NCBI GenBank assembly: GCA_028714855.1
Contig: JAQTLP010000002.1
Location: forward strand, 62,001-126,000
Reading direction: 5' to 3'
Length of the DNA: 64,000 nucleotides
Source: Phycisphaerae bacterium
GTDB lineage: Bacteria; Planctomycetota; Phycisphaerae; Sedimentisphaerales; Anaerobacaceae
Part shown: one piece after another, positions 44,398-52,819 of the stretch
Layout: every line of letters starts with the position of its first letter
Position numbering within the stretch: position 1 is the first letter of the stretch
Program-made: the position numbers and the translations under genes
Notes under the pieces: generated by a model
Databases searched by the model: none
The model's input: only the letters and a program-made list of their open reading frames with translations
What the model was told of the DNA's origin: nothing

Positions 44398-45294
44398 TTA
44401 TTTCTTATGTGACAAACTTAATATCCTTTGCCAAAGCGATACTATCTGCTCCCTTGGCCGGCCGTTTGAATATTCTACGACACTTTTGGCGACGAGCTGT
44501 GCCCTTGTTACTTCGGTATCGTAAGAAATTTTACCGACCACATCCAGATTTCTTTCGCCTGCCTTTGTTTCAATTGCCTCTGCAATTTTTGTATTGATAT
44601 CATATTTGTTGATGCAAATTGCTGTAGGGATTCCGAAATGCCCTGTTAGTTCAACGACTCTGTCTAAATCGTGCTGTCCCGAAAGGGTTGGCTCAGTAAC
44701 AACTAATACTAAGTCTGCTCCGGTGATTGATGCGATTACCGAACAGCCGATGCCGGGCGAGCCGTCCACGATTACGAAGCTTTTATCCTGCTCGGCTGCG
44801 ATTCGTTTTGCTTCTTTGCGAATTAAGCTAACGAGTTTTCCGCTGTTTTCCTGTGCGATTCCGAGCTTGGCGTGCACCATAGGGCCAAACCTTGTATCCG
44901 ATACGAACCATTGGCCGTTAACGGCATCTTTGAATTCTATGGCGTCGACCGGACAGAATTTTACGCATACTTTGCATCCTTCGCACGCAATAGGGTCAAT
45001 TGTATAAGTTCTTTCAGCCACTTCGTTGGCTGGGCCGTTGAATAAAGGGGCGTTGAAATTGCAAACCTCTTCACATCTGCCGCAGCCGACACATTTTTCC
45101 GTAATTACCGATGCCCGCTTGCCACCGCTGAAATTGCTGGTCTGTTTAATATCAGGCTGCAAAATCAGATGTAAATCTGCGGCGTCCACGTCGCAATCAG
45201 CCAGCACAGCATTTTTCGCAAGTGCTGCGAATGAAGCGACAATACTTGTTTTGCCGGTTCCGCCTTTACCGCTTATGACAACAATCTCTTTCAT
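44398..45294 (-). CDS. MinD-type ATPase with inserted double 4Fe-4S ferredoxin (paralog 1)
   Basis: The 298-residue P-loop ATPase has the deviant Walker A SGKGGTGKTSI (GKGGTGKT at 9-16). It then has an inserted ferredoxin with two CxxCxxCxxxC motifs (Cys68, 71, 74, 78 and Cys104, 107, 110, 114), and IVDGSPGIGCSV. Proteins of this form (Orp3/Orp4 type) are thought to assemble or carry metal clusters using ATP. Its ATG directly follows the stop of paralog 2. Confidence 0.93.
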   Translation of the reverse strand: MKEIVVISGKGGTGKTSIVASFAALAKNAVLADCDVDAADLHLILQPDIKQTSNFSGGKRASVITEKCVGCGRCEEVCNFNAPLFNGPANEVAERTYTIDPIACEGCKVCVKFCPVDAIEFKDAVNGQWFVSDTRFGPMVHAKLGIAQENSGKLVSLIRKEAKRIAAEQDKSFVIVDGSPGIGCSVIASITGADLVLVVTEPTLSGQHDLDRVVELTGHFGIPTAICINKYDINTKIAEAIETKAGERNLDVVGKISYDTEVTRAQLVAKSVVEYSNGRPREQIVSLWQRILSLSHKK

Positions 45295-46146
45295 TTATGA
45301 AACCTTTATTGCTTTTGCCAGAGCGGCAAATTGATTCTTATATTCCGGTAACGCTTCAATTATCATCATGCCGGTTGAGTATGCCTCGGCGATGCGTCGG
45401 TCGTCAGGCAGTTTCAAAACAATCTCTATTTCCTCAGCTTTGCAATATTTTCCCACATCATCGTTTCCGAGGCCATAGCGGTTAATGGCAACAGCAAAGG
45501 GCAAACTCATTGTCCTGACTAAATCAACCGCCAGTTTCAGGTCGTTTAAGCCGAACGGCGTCGGCTCGGTAACAAGCAGGACGAAATTTGCTTCCTTGAT
45601 TGCCTCGACCACCGGACAGGATGTACCTGGCGGGACATCAATTATTGCCAGACTGTCTTTTTTTATGTGCTTTTTGACTTCTTTTATCAATGACGGCGTC
45701 CTGACATTGCCGATACATAACTTGCCGCTGATAAAATCGACATTTCCTGCTTTGCCGAACTCGATATCTCCAATACGAAGCAGCTTTGGTTTAATTGCAT
45801 CGGCTGGGCAAACTCGCATACATCCGCCGCAGGAGTGACACAGTTGTTCGAAGGTCAGCACATTTTCTTTTATGCAAACAATGGCGCTATACTGGCAGAT
45901 TTCGCCGCATTTGCCGCAAGCGATACATTTTTTCAAATCGACTTCGGGTATGTCTATGGTAACCTGTTGGCTGCGGTCGATTTTAGGCTTTAAGAAAATA
46001 TGTCCGTTCGGCTCTTCAACGTCACCGTCAAGATATTGAACCGGCCGGTCTGAAGTAGCTATGTATTGAGCAAGATTGGCGGCGATCGTTGTCTTTCCCG
46101 TGCCGCCCTTTCCGCTGGCAACAGCAATAACGAAACCGTCCGGCAT
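45295..46146 (-). CDS. MinD-type ATPase with inserted double 4Fe-4S ferredoxin (paralog 2)
   Basis: The 283-residue chain has Walker A SGKGGTGKTTIAANL and two 4Fe-4S motifs (Cys74, 77, 80, 84 and Cys103, 106, 109, 113). AIIDVPPGTSCPVVEAI is the switch II region. It is similar throughout to paralog 1 and the tandem pair probably forms a heterodimer, as in the orange-protein complex. It follows the first NifX gene by one base. Confidence 0.93.
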   Translation of the reverse strand: MPDGFVIAVASGKGGTGKTTIAANLAQYIATSDRPVQYLDGDVEEPNGHIFLKPKIDRSQQVTIDIPEVDLKKCIACGKCGEICQYSAIVCIKENVLTFEQLCHSCGGCMRVCPADAIKPKLLRIGDIEFGKAGNVDFISGKLCIGNVRTPSLIKEVKKHIKKDSLAIIDVPPGTSCPVVEAIKEANFVLLVTEPTPFGLNDLKLAVDLVRTMSLPFAVAINRYGLGNDDVGKYCKAEEIEIVLKLPDDRRIAEAYSTGMMIIEALPEYKNQFAALAKAIKVS

Positions 46147-46147
46147 A

Positions 46148-46516
46148 TTATTTGTCCATTCCAGAATGCGATTCCACGTTCGGGCCTGAGGCCGCGGCCA
46201 ACTTACCTTTCTTGAAAAGCTCTACGGCCCCCGCAACTGTTCCTGCTGCACCGGTATACAATTTGACGCCTGCGGCAGTTAAAGTACGTTCGGCATTTGG
46301 GCCGCAGCTACCTGTCAAGACTGCTTCTGCGCCGGCGTCGATTACGACTTTGGCGGAACTAATTCCGGCCCCGCCGGCAGCAGCAATATTTTCATTATCG
46401 ATGACGCTGAAGTCCATTGTTTCGGCATCAATAACGATGAAACAAGCCGCTCTTCCGAAACGCTGGTCAACTTGCGAATCCAATGTTTTTCCGGTTGACG
46501 TAACTGCAATTTTCAT
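46148..46516 (-). CDS. NifX-like cofactor-binding protein (orange-protein type)
   Basis: The 122-residue protein starts MKIAVTSTGKTLDSQVDQRFGRA, followed by FIVIDAETMDFSVIDN and the conserved AKVVIDAGAEAVLTGSCGPNAERTL, and ends in a Ser/His-rich tail. The QRFGRA and TGSCGPNA stretches are typical of the group next to MinD-ferredoxin ATPases. It is expected to hold or deliver a metal cluster and to interact with the two ATPases downstream. Confidence 0.92.
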   Translation of the reverse strand: MKIAVTSTGKTLDSQVDQRFGRAACFIVIDAETMDFSVIDNENIAAAGGAGISSAKVVIDAGAEAVLTGSCGPNAERTLTAAGVKLYTGAAGTVAGAVELFKKGKLAAASGPNVESHSGMDK

Positions 46517-46567
46517 AATTTATCCTTTCTAAGATGGAGGACAGGCTCTCTGTCTGCGGGACGAAGA

Positions 46568-46882
46568 TTAACTGTCAGCCTTTTTTAACTTGTCTATCAT
46601 TTCCTGGACTTCTTCGGCGCCATCCTCATATAATTTTTTCTCATCCGGAGCAAGCTCATACAGAAGGCGCAGAAACTCGCCGGCATGAACACGTTCCTCG
46701 TCGGCTATATCTAAAAGCACATCCCCAGCCAGTTTATTGTTTGTGGATTCCGCCAACTGCGTATATAACTGAACCGCTTCATATTCAGCGGAAACCATAA
46801 AACGAATTGCTCTAACCAATTCAGAGCCTGTGAGTTTGCGGTCTTTCGCAAGCCCGCTGAATGGATTTCCAAATTCCGGCAT
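46568..46882 (-). CDS. Stand-alone encapsulin-cargo-like ferritin/rubrerythrin-like protein
   Basis: The ATG at 46882, with GGAAGG six bases upstream, gives 104 residues. The helical hairpin starts MPEFGNPFSGLAKDRKLTGS and has AIRFMVSAEYEAVQLYTQLA and a DEERVHAGEF motif (Glu63, His66) for a diiron site, which needs dimerisation to be complete. In archaea and thermophiles a very similar module is fused to, or encoded next to, encapsulin shells. No shell gene is seen here, so a metal-handling or peroxide role within the NifX cluster is likely. Confidence 0.85.
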   Translation of the reverse strand: MPEFGNPFSGLAKDRKLTGSELVRAIRFMVSAEYEAVQLYTQLAESTNNKLAGDVLLDIADEERVHAGEFLRLLYELAPDEKKLYEDGAEEVQEMIDKLKKADS

Positions 46883-46941
46883 AACATACCTTCCTTTCAC
46901 AATATTTTTTCAAAAACCTTATCCACGAAATTATCTGCAGA

Positions 46942-47502
46942 TCAGTCAAACAAAAATACTGCCATCGCAAGCGTAGTTGTCCACGCGTCTTTTTTGCCAT
47001 AAGCGGTCTGGGTTATATTTGTGGTTTTTATAATCAGTCCGCTTGACTTATACACCTGCTCCTTTTCTGACCATGCCTTGTTAGGGTCAACCTCAAGACC
47101 GAGTGTTGTGCCGAGCATACCGGCGGCTAAATCTTCAGCCATATCAGCCGCTTTGTCGTGATTCATTCCATGTCCGTGAACTTCACTTAGATAACCCCAG
47201 TTATTATCATCTTTAGGCAGAGCAACTCCAATTGATGTAGCTATAAGCCTTCCCTGTTCATTTGTATCGGCTCTTGCCATTACACAATAGCGGATACTTC
47301 CAATTACAAGCTTCGTTAGACCTTTTTCTCTGCTTATAACCCTGCATTTAGGAGGAAGAATCGATGAGACCTGGACCAGATTCTGATGTGCTACTCCAGC
47401 TTGGCGCAAGGCTTCCTCAAAAGATTTCAGCTGGTACCTGTGGCGACCAACTCCTTTGGTTAAAAATACCTTACTGGGTACAAGGTCGAACCTTTCATAC
47501 AC
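46942..47502 (-). CDS. Pyruvoyl-dependent arginine decarboxylase
   Basis: The enzyme converts arginine to agmatine after self-cleavage at a Ser-Ser bond. The GTG at 47502, with GGAG eight bases upstream, gives 186 residues; the longer frame overlaps the DUF5320 gene and is not supported. The processing site is LVQVSSILPPKC (Ser46/Ser47). VFLTKGVGRHRYQLKSFEEALRQAG, YCVMARADTNEQGRLIATSIG and WGYLSEVHGHG are family marks. Such enzymes are mostly archaeal or in strict anaerobes. Its place between DUF5320 and the ferritin-like gene is unusual; agmatine could feed polyamine synthesis. Confidence 0.92.
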   Translation of the reverse strand: MYERFDLVPSKVFLTKGVGRHRYQLKSFEEALRQAGVAHQNLVQVSSILPPKCRVISREKGLTKLVIGSIRYCVMARADTNEQGRLIATSIGVALPKDDNNWGYLSEVHGHGMNHDKAADMAEDLAAGMLGTTLGLEVDPNKAWSEKEQVYKSSGLIIKTTNITQTAYGKKDAWTTTLAMAVFLFD

Positions 47503-47626
47503 TATTGTGACTCCTTCACATATCAACTCTAAAATCTTTTGTCGAAAAACAGATTCCGTCCTGCGTCGGCGAGGATGAGAAATTATCCCCTGCTTTATCG
47601 GCTGATAGACACAGTCTTTCGACGGC

Positions 47627-47989
47627 TTAGTCCACTTTTTCTTTTTCCAGTTCTTCGATGCGTTTATTAACAGCATCGAGAGAATCCCGAAGGTATTGGG
47701 CCTGTTGTTTCAGGCCGGCGAGTTCCTGTTCCTGTGTTGGCGCTTGAGCAAACGGTTCAGGGTAAGGCGCATAAGGGTATTCAGCAGTAGGATAACCATA
47801 ACCGGCTCTTGCCCAGCCGAAACCGCGTCCAAAACCTCGGCCTCGACCACCGCCTCGCCCCCTGCCCCAGTAACCTCGTCCGCCGAGGGGATTCATAAAG
47901 CCGGGCACCTGGTAGCCGGCACAGAAACCGGCGGCCCTTCCTGTCATCGGTCCTAACCCAGCAGGACCTGTTCGGTCTCCACGTGGCAT
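47627..47989 (-). CDS. DUF5320 family Gly/Arg/Tyr-rich protein
   Basis: The 120-residue protein starts MPRGDRTGPAGLGPMTGRAAG, the DUF5320 hallmark, followed by a glycine, arginine and tyrosine-rich stretch (residues 33-80) and a C-terminal coiled coil (QEQELAGLKQQAQYLRDSLD). DUF5320 genes cluster with NifX, MinD-ferredoxin and DUF134 genes in anaerobes; the function is unknown. Confidence 0.9.
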   Translation of the reverse strand: MPRGDRTGPAGLGPMTGRAAGFCAGYQVPGFMNPLGGRGYWGRGRGGGRGRGFGRGFGWARAGYGYPTAEYPYAPYPEPFAQAPTQEQELAGLKQQAQYLRDSLDAVNKRIEELEKEKVD

Positions 47990-48022
47990 AATAATTCTCC
48001 TTTCACAAAATAGGTTAATAAA

Positions 48023-48250
48023 TTATTGTCTTGTCATTACTGTTCCGCACTTGGGACAACTTCTTTGATTACAAGGCTGTCCCACAATATGAGGAACCAC
48101 CTCACTGCAATTCGGGCACACACAATTACCGCCTGGACCTGCGGCAAACGGTCCTCCCATTCGGCCTCTACCCTGTCCCAGACCTCGTCCCATACCTCGA
48201 CCACCACCACGTCCCTGACCGCCCGGCCCTGTTCCATTTCCTCTTGGCAT
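48023..48250 (-). CDS. Gly-rich mini-protein with Cys4 zinc-ribbon end
   Basis: The 75-residue protein starts like DUF5320 (MPRGNGTGPGGQGRGGGRG) and ends in a metal-binding pair, CVCPNC and CPKCGTVM, with another Cys between. An ATATTATG-type leader with AGGAG lies upstream. It may be a metal sensor or chaperone in the cluster. Its shared start with DUF5320 suggests a common origin. Confidence 0.82.
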   Translation of the reverse strand: MPRGNGTGPGGQGRGGGRGMGRGLGQGRGRMGGPFAAGPGGNCVCPNCSEVVPHIVGQPCNQRSCPKCGTVMTRQ

Positions 48251-48269
48251 AATATCAACTCCTTTTTTC

Positions 48270-49148
48270 TTAAATTTTTTTGTTATAGGCCGTAACTTTA
48301 CTTTTTATTAAAACCATCTCGCCGACTTCACAACCCAAGTCTCTGGCAATAACAGTGCATTTAGCTTTCAGTATGAAGAATATATTCTTATCCATATCGC
48401 TCAGAGTTTCGTAGTTACCTTGTCCTTTGGCTATTACTAAATCTGCTTTATCGAATTGGTGTCGAAAATCCTGCGAGCAGCTTTCCAGAATAGTACCCGG
48501 TGCATCTGAGCCGTTATTAATGACTTCTACAAGTTGAGGTAAGCCGGCAACAATAGCATCTTCCATCGTCGCGTCATTTATGACAGGGGAACCTTTGACA
48601 ACCACAGTAAGTTTTTCGATGGGAATCTGCTCAATCAACAAACGGTCAAAAACAATCTCACCGGCATTATCAGCAAGGTAAAGAATATCTTTTGCCTGGT
48701 TTGTTGCGTTCCTGAATTCTTTAAGTGCCTGCGCATCCAGCGGGTCTGTTAAAGACTGAGCAATGGTTTTTTCAATATGGGATTCTGTCAATCCGGTTTT
48801 GACACCTAAGTCGATGATATTGCCGGCTATCGCTAAGCGGATAGCTGTTTCAAGCCGATCGTCAGAGTCTAAGACCTGCTTTCGCAACTCTGGATACAGT
48901 CTCAAAGCCAGATTGTTAAATCGTTTCTTTATCCCGCAGTACGGGTCATTTTTACCAACCAGTTTCCGGATTAACCGATGTATTTGTTGGCCAATGGAAG
49001 GAGGGCTCTGGCTCATATCCAAATCCGCCGCTAAACGAAGAACCTCTCGCACAACCTTTTCATGAATTTGTTTGTCATCTGTTGCCAGCCTTGCCGCATC
49101 AAGTGCCTGGTGAACAAAACACGGAATACAGTCAAAATAAGTTCTCAT
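48270..49148 (-). CDS. DUF89 family phosphatase (damage-control/ARMT1-like)
   Basis: The ATG at 49148 gives 292 residues. The family marks are FDCIPCFVHQAL (two Cys), FKKRFNNLALRLYPEL-type helix, the metal-binding DNAGEIVFDRLLIEQI, VVVKGSPVINDATMEDA and ADLVIAKGQGNYETL. DUF89 proteins hydrolyse phosphate esters of damaged or excess sugar phosphates. It is first in the 12-gene run and 58 bp downstream of the palindrome at 49206-49227, so it is probably the first gene controlled by it. Confidence 0.92.
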   Translation of the reverse strand: MRTYFDCIPCFVHQALDAARLATDDKQIHEKVVREVLRLAADLDMSQSPPSIGQQIHRLIRKLVGKNDPYCGIKKRFNNLALRLYPELRKQVLDSDDRLETAIRLAIAGNIIDLGVKTGLTESHIEKTIAQSLTDPLDAQALKEFRNATNQAKDILYLADNAGEIVFDRLLIEQIPIEKLTVVVKGSPVINDATMEDAIVAGLPQLVEVINNGSDAPGTILESCSQDFRHQFDKADLVIAKGQGNYETLSDMDKNIFFILKAKCTVIARDLGCEVGEMVLIKSKVTAYNKKI

Positions 49149-49205
49149 AAGCAATCAGCTATCCTTGTCCTCTTAGATTTAGAGGCTTATTTATATTATA
49201 CGGCA

Positions 49206-49227
49206 ATTATGGGCATATGCCCATAAT
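49206..49227. promoter_or_regulatory. Perfect 22-bp palindrome, probable operator
   Basis: The half-site ATTATGGGCAT (49206-49216) is followed directly by its exact reverse complement (49217-49227). It lies 58 bp before the DUF89 start and has no loop, so it is a DNA-level site. The centre GGGCATATGCCC would suit a dimeric regulator. No second copy was found elsewhere in the window. Confidence 0.75.
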
Positions 49228-49326
49228 AAATCCAGTAAAAATTTGAAAAAACACAAAAATTTTTTAGTTTGTGGGATTTCGAGAGAATTAAGGGGGTTAC
49301 AAAAAGAAAAAATGTGTGCAATCCAG

Positions 49327-50028
49327 CTAAAATCGGTTCGCCAACAGTTGGGAGAAATAAGCGGGGGTTTTAGTTTGAAAAGTCAACCGCCGGCCGGTCA
49401 CAGGATGTTTTAACGAGAGCGATTTGGAATGAAGGGCGAGGCGTCTGAACTTATCGCCGGCCTTTCCATACTTTCTGTCGCCAACAACGGGATGTCCATA
49501 ATCTGCCAGATGGACACGGATTTGGTTTTTCCTGCCGGTCAAAAGGTCAATTTCCAAGAGACTGAATTTGGGGGTTTCTTTCAGCACCTTGTAGGCGGTT
49601 TGCGAGAGTTTTCCTTTTGCGGGGTCCGGGGTGGAATAGACGACGAAGGCCTTGTTCTCTGCGAGGTATGAAGAGATGACTGCCTGTTTTTGCGTCAGGC
49701 GGCCGTGAATGACCGCAAGGTATTTCTTTTGCGTCTCTTTCCACTGAGCCTGGAGGCGGAGTTTAATTTCCTCACTTTTCGCAAAGACCATGACGCCCGA
49801 GGTCCACTGGTCAAGGCGGTGGACGGTGAAAAGCCGGTTGCGAGATTTCGGGAATCCTTTGCGGACATAATCGGTCAGGATGCAGTAAGCGGTCCGTGTT
49901 TTTTCGGCAGCGGTCGCGACCGAGAGCAATCCCGCAGGCTTATCGGCTACGAGGATGTCTTTATCTTCGTAGAGAATTTTCAGGCCTTTCGGCAAATTTT
50001 TATTAGTCGAACGTCTCTTTTTAGCCAT
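49327..50028 (-). CDS. RluA-family pseudouridine synthase
   Basis: The enzyme isomerises uridine to pseudouridine in rRNA or tRNA. The ATG at 50028 gives 233 residues. The catalytic motif is TVHRLDQWTSGVMVFAKS with the active Asp in HRLD. LEIDLLTGRKNQIRVHLADYGHPVVGDRKYG is the second signature. There is no S4 domain. The target site is not readable from sequence. It is monocistronic with terminal-codon spacing away from the NifX cluster. Confidence 0.92.
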   Translation of the reverse strand: MAKKRRSTNKNLPKGLKILYEDKDILVADKPAGLLSVATAAEKTRTAYCILTDYVRKGFPKSRNRLFTVHRLDQWTSGVMVFAKSEEIKLRLQAQWKETQKKYLAVIHGRLTQKQAVISSYLAENKAFVVYSTPDPAKGKLSQTAYKVLKETPKFSLLEIDLLTGRKNQIRVHLADYGHPVVGDRKYGKAGDKFRRLALHSKSLSLKHPVTGRRLTFQTKTPAYFSQLLANRF

Positions 50029-50302
50029 AAGGGATTTATATTTAATCATAGATTCCGCGGAAAACAGAGGAAAATATCACCTGTCCAATGTGTCCCAAAA
50101 AGAATTGTCTTTTTGCAATGAAAATAAGATTTTAGCCGGGAAGGTCTTATAATAATCTGCGGTTTATACGGGGGAAACCAACATTTTCTATTTTTCTGTT
50201 GACCTTCTGATCTCATTTATGTATTATAAGGGAGTAAGGTATAGGCGCATCCCATACAAGGGGGCGAAAAGTTTCAGTTTCAGGAAGGGGAAGGAGTATA
50301 TA

Positions 50303-50998
50303 GTGAGAAGGGCGAGTCTTTTAGCAATAATTTGTGTGCTTGGTTTGTTCGCAGGTCCGGTACTTGCAACTCCCTGTCCCACCATTTCCATAGAATACGG
50401 CGATGGTTCGTGGCAAAAGATTTATCAGGCCGGCGATCTTCAGGCAATGGGCGGAGACGCTTTTTATCTGGCGGATTCGGCCTCCAACGGGACCTTCGAT
50501 GCCGAGTGGGAATTTACGTTCGAGTCAGATCCATACGTTATATCGTGGGTATCAATTAAAAACACAACGAGCGCAAGTCAAACATACACGGTGACATTTA
50601 CAGAGCCGGTAACACCTGCCATAAGCCCATCATCAATTTACGGCGGCTCGGTGAGCGGCTCGCTTACAACCGACCCTCTGGGCGGATACCTTTCCACAAT
50701 AGCTCCTCAGCCGTTATTTGTGGGGATAATAGACGGCATCGATATTTTGCCGTTTTACCCGCACCCATCTTCGTGGAGCAAGGCCGGCAGCGGCACGACA
50801 GTTATCGGCCTGCAAGAGGCGTGGGACCTCGCCGGCGGGGCAGTAAACAACAGCATCAGCATCCGACATACGTTCGAGCTCGGAGCGCACGATGCAGTGG
50901 CCCTGACGGGATATTTCCAAGTGGAACTTCCGGAGCCAGCGACGATTGGACTGCTCGGCCTCGGCGGGCTGGTTTTCCTGAAGAGACGCAGGGCATAA
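50303..50998 (+). CDS. PEP-CTERM sorted extracellular protein
   Basis: The GTG at 50303, six bases after GGAAGGAG, gives 231 residues starting with a signal peptide (RRASLLAIICVLGLFAGPVLA). The mature domain is rich in beta strands (EWEFTFESDPYVISWVSIKN, TYTVTFTEPVTPAISPSSIY). The C-terminus LPEPATIGLLGLGGLVFLKR has the PEP motif, helix and basic end for exosortase processing. It should be displayed outside the inner membrane. It has no co-transcribed partner and is followed by a terminator. Confidence 0.88.
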   Translation: MRRASLLAIICVLGLFAGPVLATPCPTISIEYGDGSWQKIYQAGDLQAMGGDAFYLADSASNGTFDAEWEFTFESDPYVISWVSIKNTTSASQTYTVTFTEPVTPAISPSSIYGGSVSGSLTTDPLGGYLSTIAPQPLFVGIIDGIDILPFYPHPSSWSKAGSGTTVIGLQEAWDLAGGAVNNSISIRHTFELGAHDAVALTGYFQVELPEPATIGLLGLGGLVFLKRRRA

Positions 50999-51026
50999 AA
51001 CAAGAATCAGAAGTTTTGCGGCATAT

Positions 51027-51057
51027 TAAAAGGCTGTGTTTTTCACAGCCTTTTTTA
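51027..51057 (+). terminator. Intrinsic terminator after PEP-CTERM gene
   Basis: AAAGGCTGTG pairs with CACAGCCTTT around TTTTT and runs into a T tract. Confidence 0.9.
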
Positions 51058-51216
51058 TTTGCGCCCAATATGGACAAGGGCCGGGAAATTAATAAATTGT
51101 GGCCTGGGGGAGTTGCAGGATTTAAATTTGGGGGTAGAATAGGGAGTTGGTTAATTGGTTAAATGGTTAATTAGTAAAATGGGAACTGAATCTTTTTAGA
51201 GTTTTGCGGGAAACAG

Positions 51217-51819
51217 ATGGAAGATATGCTACTGTCGAATTCTGGTTTTTATACGTGGTTCGTGCTGCCAGCTTTGATTTTTGCCGCCAGGGTGGCGGAC
51301 GTAAGCATCGGGACGGTGCGCGTGATATTTATCTCCCGCGGTTTAAAATACATAGCCCCCATAGTCGGTTTTTTTGAGGTGCTAATATGGCTTCTGGCTA
51401 TGAGCCAGATTATGAAGCACCTGTCGAATCCGGCCTGCTATATTGCGTTTGGAGGCGGATTTGCGATGGGTAATTTCGTTGGGATATGGATTGCTGAGAA
51501 GCTATCCTTAGGGCTGGTTCTGGTGCGGGTTGTTACTCAAAAAGACGCATCGGTGCTGGTGGAACACCTGAAGTCCGCTGATTACGGAGTTACCAGCGTT
51601 GATGGGCATGGCTCGACAGGAGAGGTAAAAGTAGTCTTTACAATCGTACCAAGGCAAGAGGTCGGGAGTATAATCAAACTGATAAAAAAGTTCAATCCGA
51701 AGGCGTTTTATTCGATAGAGGAAGTGAGCATGGTCAAAAGGGGCGTGTTTCCAGCTAAAAGAAGCCGGAGTTTCTTCAGCTTGGTGAATCTTTTTCGGCC
51801 ATTTCGAAAAGGCAAATAA
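51217..51819 (+). CDS. DUF2179/UPF0316 membrane protein
   Basis: The 200-residue protein has three membrane helices (about residues 11-30, 44-63 and 74-92) with ARVADVSIGTVRVIFISRGLKYIAP, the UPF0316 signature. A cytosolic DUF2179 domain follows (VLVRVVTQKDASVLVEHLKS and IVPRQEVGSIIKLIKKFNPKAFYSIEE). Function is unknown. It precedes the GH130 gene by 16 bp and may be co-transcribed with the sugar cluster. Confidence 0.9.
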   Translation: MEDMLLSNSGFYTWFVLPALIFAARVADVSIGTVRVIFISRGLKYIAPIVGFFEVLIWLLAMSQIMKHLSNPACYIAFGGGFAMGNFVGIWIAEKLSLGLVLVRVVTQKDASVLVEHLKSADYGVTSVDGHGSTGEVKVVFTIVPRQEVGSIIKLIKKFNPKAFYSIEEVSMVKRGVFPAKRSRSFFSLVNLFRPFRKGK

Positions 51820-51835
51820 ACTTAGGGAGAGGTCT

Positions 51836-52798
51836 ATGAGCAAAAACTCAACTCACGAGCTTTTTCAGCGTCATCCGGACAATCCGATTTTGTCGGTTGA
51901 AGACTGGCCATACAAAGCTAATTCTGTTTTTAACGCAGCGGCAGCGGAAATAGACGGCAAAACCGTTTTGCTTGCCCGGGTCGAAGACTTCAGGGGCATT
52001 TCACATCTGACTACGGCGATAAGCGACGACGGTATCGGCAACTGGCGAGTACACAATGAACCTGCTCTAAAACCCGAACCTAAAGAGCATCCGGAAGAAC
52101 TCTGGGGCATAGAAGACCCACGGATAACATGGATCGAGGAAATGAACAAGTGGGCCATATGTTACACGGCCTATTCAAAAGGCGGGCCGCTTGTGTCCCT
52201 GGCTATGACGGCTGATTTCAAATCATTCGAGCGCATAGGGCCGGTCATGCCGCCGGAGGACAAAGACGCTGCGCTTTTCCCGGTTAAGTTCAACGGCCTC
52301 TGGGCGATGCTGCATCGCCCAGTTGCGAAATCGCCACTTCTCGGCGCCCATATATGGATATCTTTTTCGCCTAATCTTAAACACTGGGGTGAGCATAAGG
52401 AGATAATCCATGCCAGAGAAGGCGGATGGTGGGACGCAGGCAAGATAGGGCTGTGCGCACCACCTATGCAGACTAAAGAGGGATGGCTGCTTCTTTATCA
52501 TGGGGTTCGGACGACCGCTTCCGGCTCAATCTACCGGTTGGGACTTGCATTGTTAGACCTCCAAAACCCAACCCAAGTCATCCGTCGGACGGATGAATGG
52601 ATTTTCGGGCCGAAGGCACATTACGAGCGCGAGGGCGACGTTGATGACGTTGTGTTTCCGTGCGGATGGATAAAAAGGGGAAATAAGATTTTTATGTATT
52701 ACGGTGCGGCGGATTCGCGTATATGCCTTGCGACGGCCGAGTTCGACGAAGTGGTCGAGGTTATTCTTAAATGTCCCAGCGGGGATTATACAGATTAG
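51836..52798 (+). CDS. GH130 family beta-mannoside phosphorylase-like glycosidase
   Basis: The 320-residue five-bladed beta-propeller has the GH130 patterns HPDNPILSVEDWPYKANSVFNAAA, LLARVEDFRGISHL, WGIEDPRITWIEEMNKW, HIWISFSPNLKHWG, GWWDAGKIG and LLYHGVR. GH130 enzymes break beta-mannosides or related glycosides by phosphorolysis or hydrolysis. There is no signal peptide, so it acts in the cytoplasm. It opens a four-gene plus-strand cluster with PIG-L, GT4 and GH100-like genes. The exact sugar is not evident. Confidence 0.88.
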   Translation: MSKNSTHELFQRHPDNPILSVEDWPYKANSVFNAAAAEIDGKTVLLARVEDFRGISHLTTAISDDGIGNWRVHNEPALKPEPKEHPEELWGIEDPRITWIEEMNKWAICYTAYSKGGPLVSLAMTADFKSFERIGPVMPPEDKDAALFPVKFNGLWAMLHRPVAKSPLLGAHIWISFSPNLKHWGEHKEIIHAREGGWWDAGKIGLCAPPMQTKEGWLLLYHGVRTTASGSIYRLGLALLDLQNPTQVIRRTDEWIFGPKAHYEREGDVDDVVFPCGWIKRGNKIFMYYGAADSRICLATAEFDEVVEVILKCPSGDYTD

Positions 52799-52819
52799 GC
52801 AGGGAAGAAAACAAAACTT

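Noticed and set aside
47503-47676. Longer start for the arginine decarboxylase
   Set aside because: It overlaps the DUF5320 gene, adds a Lys-rich stretch absent from the family, and the GTG at 47502 has a ribosome site.
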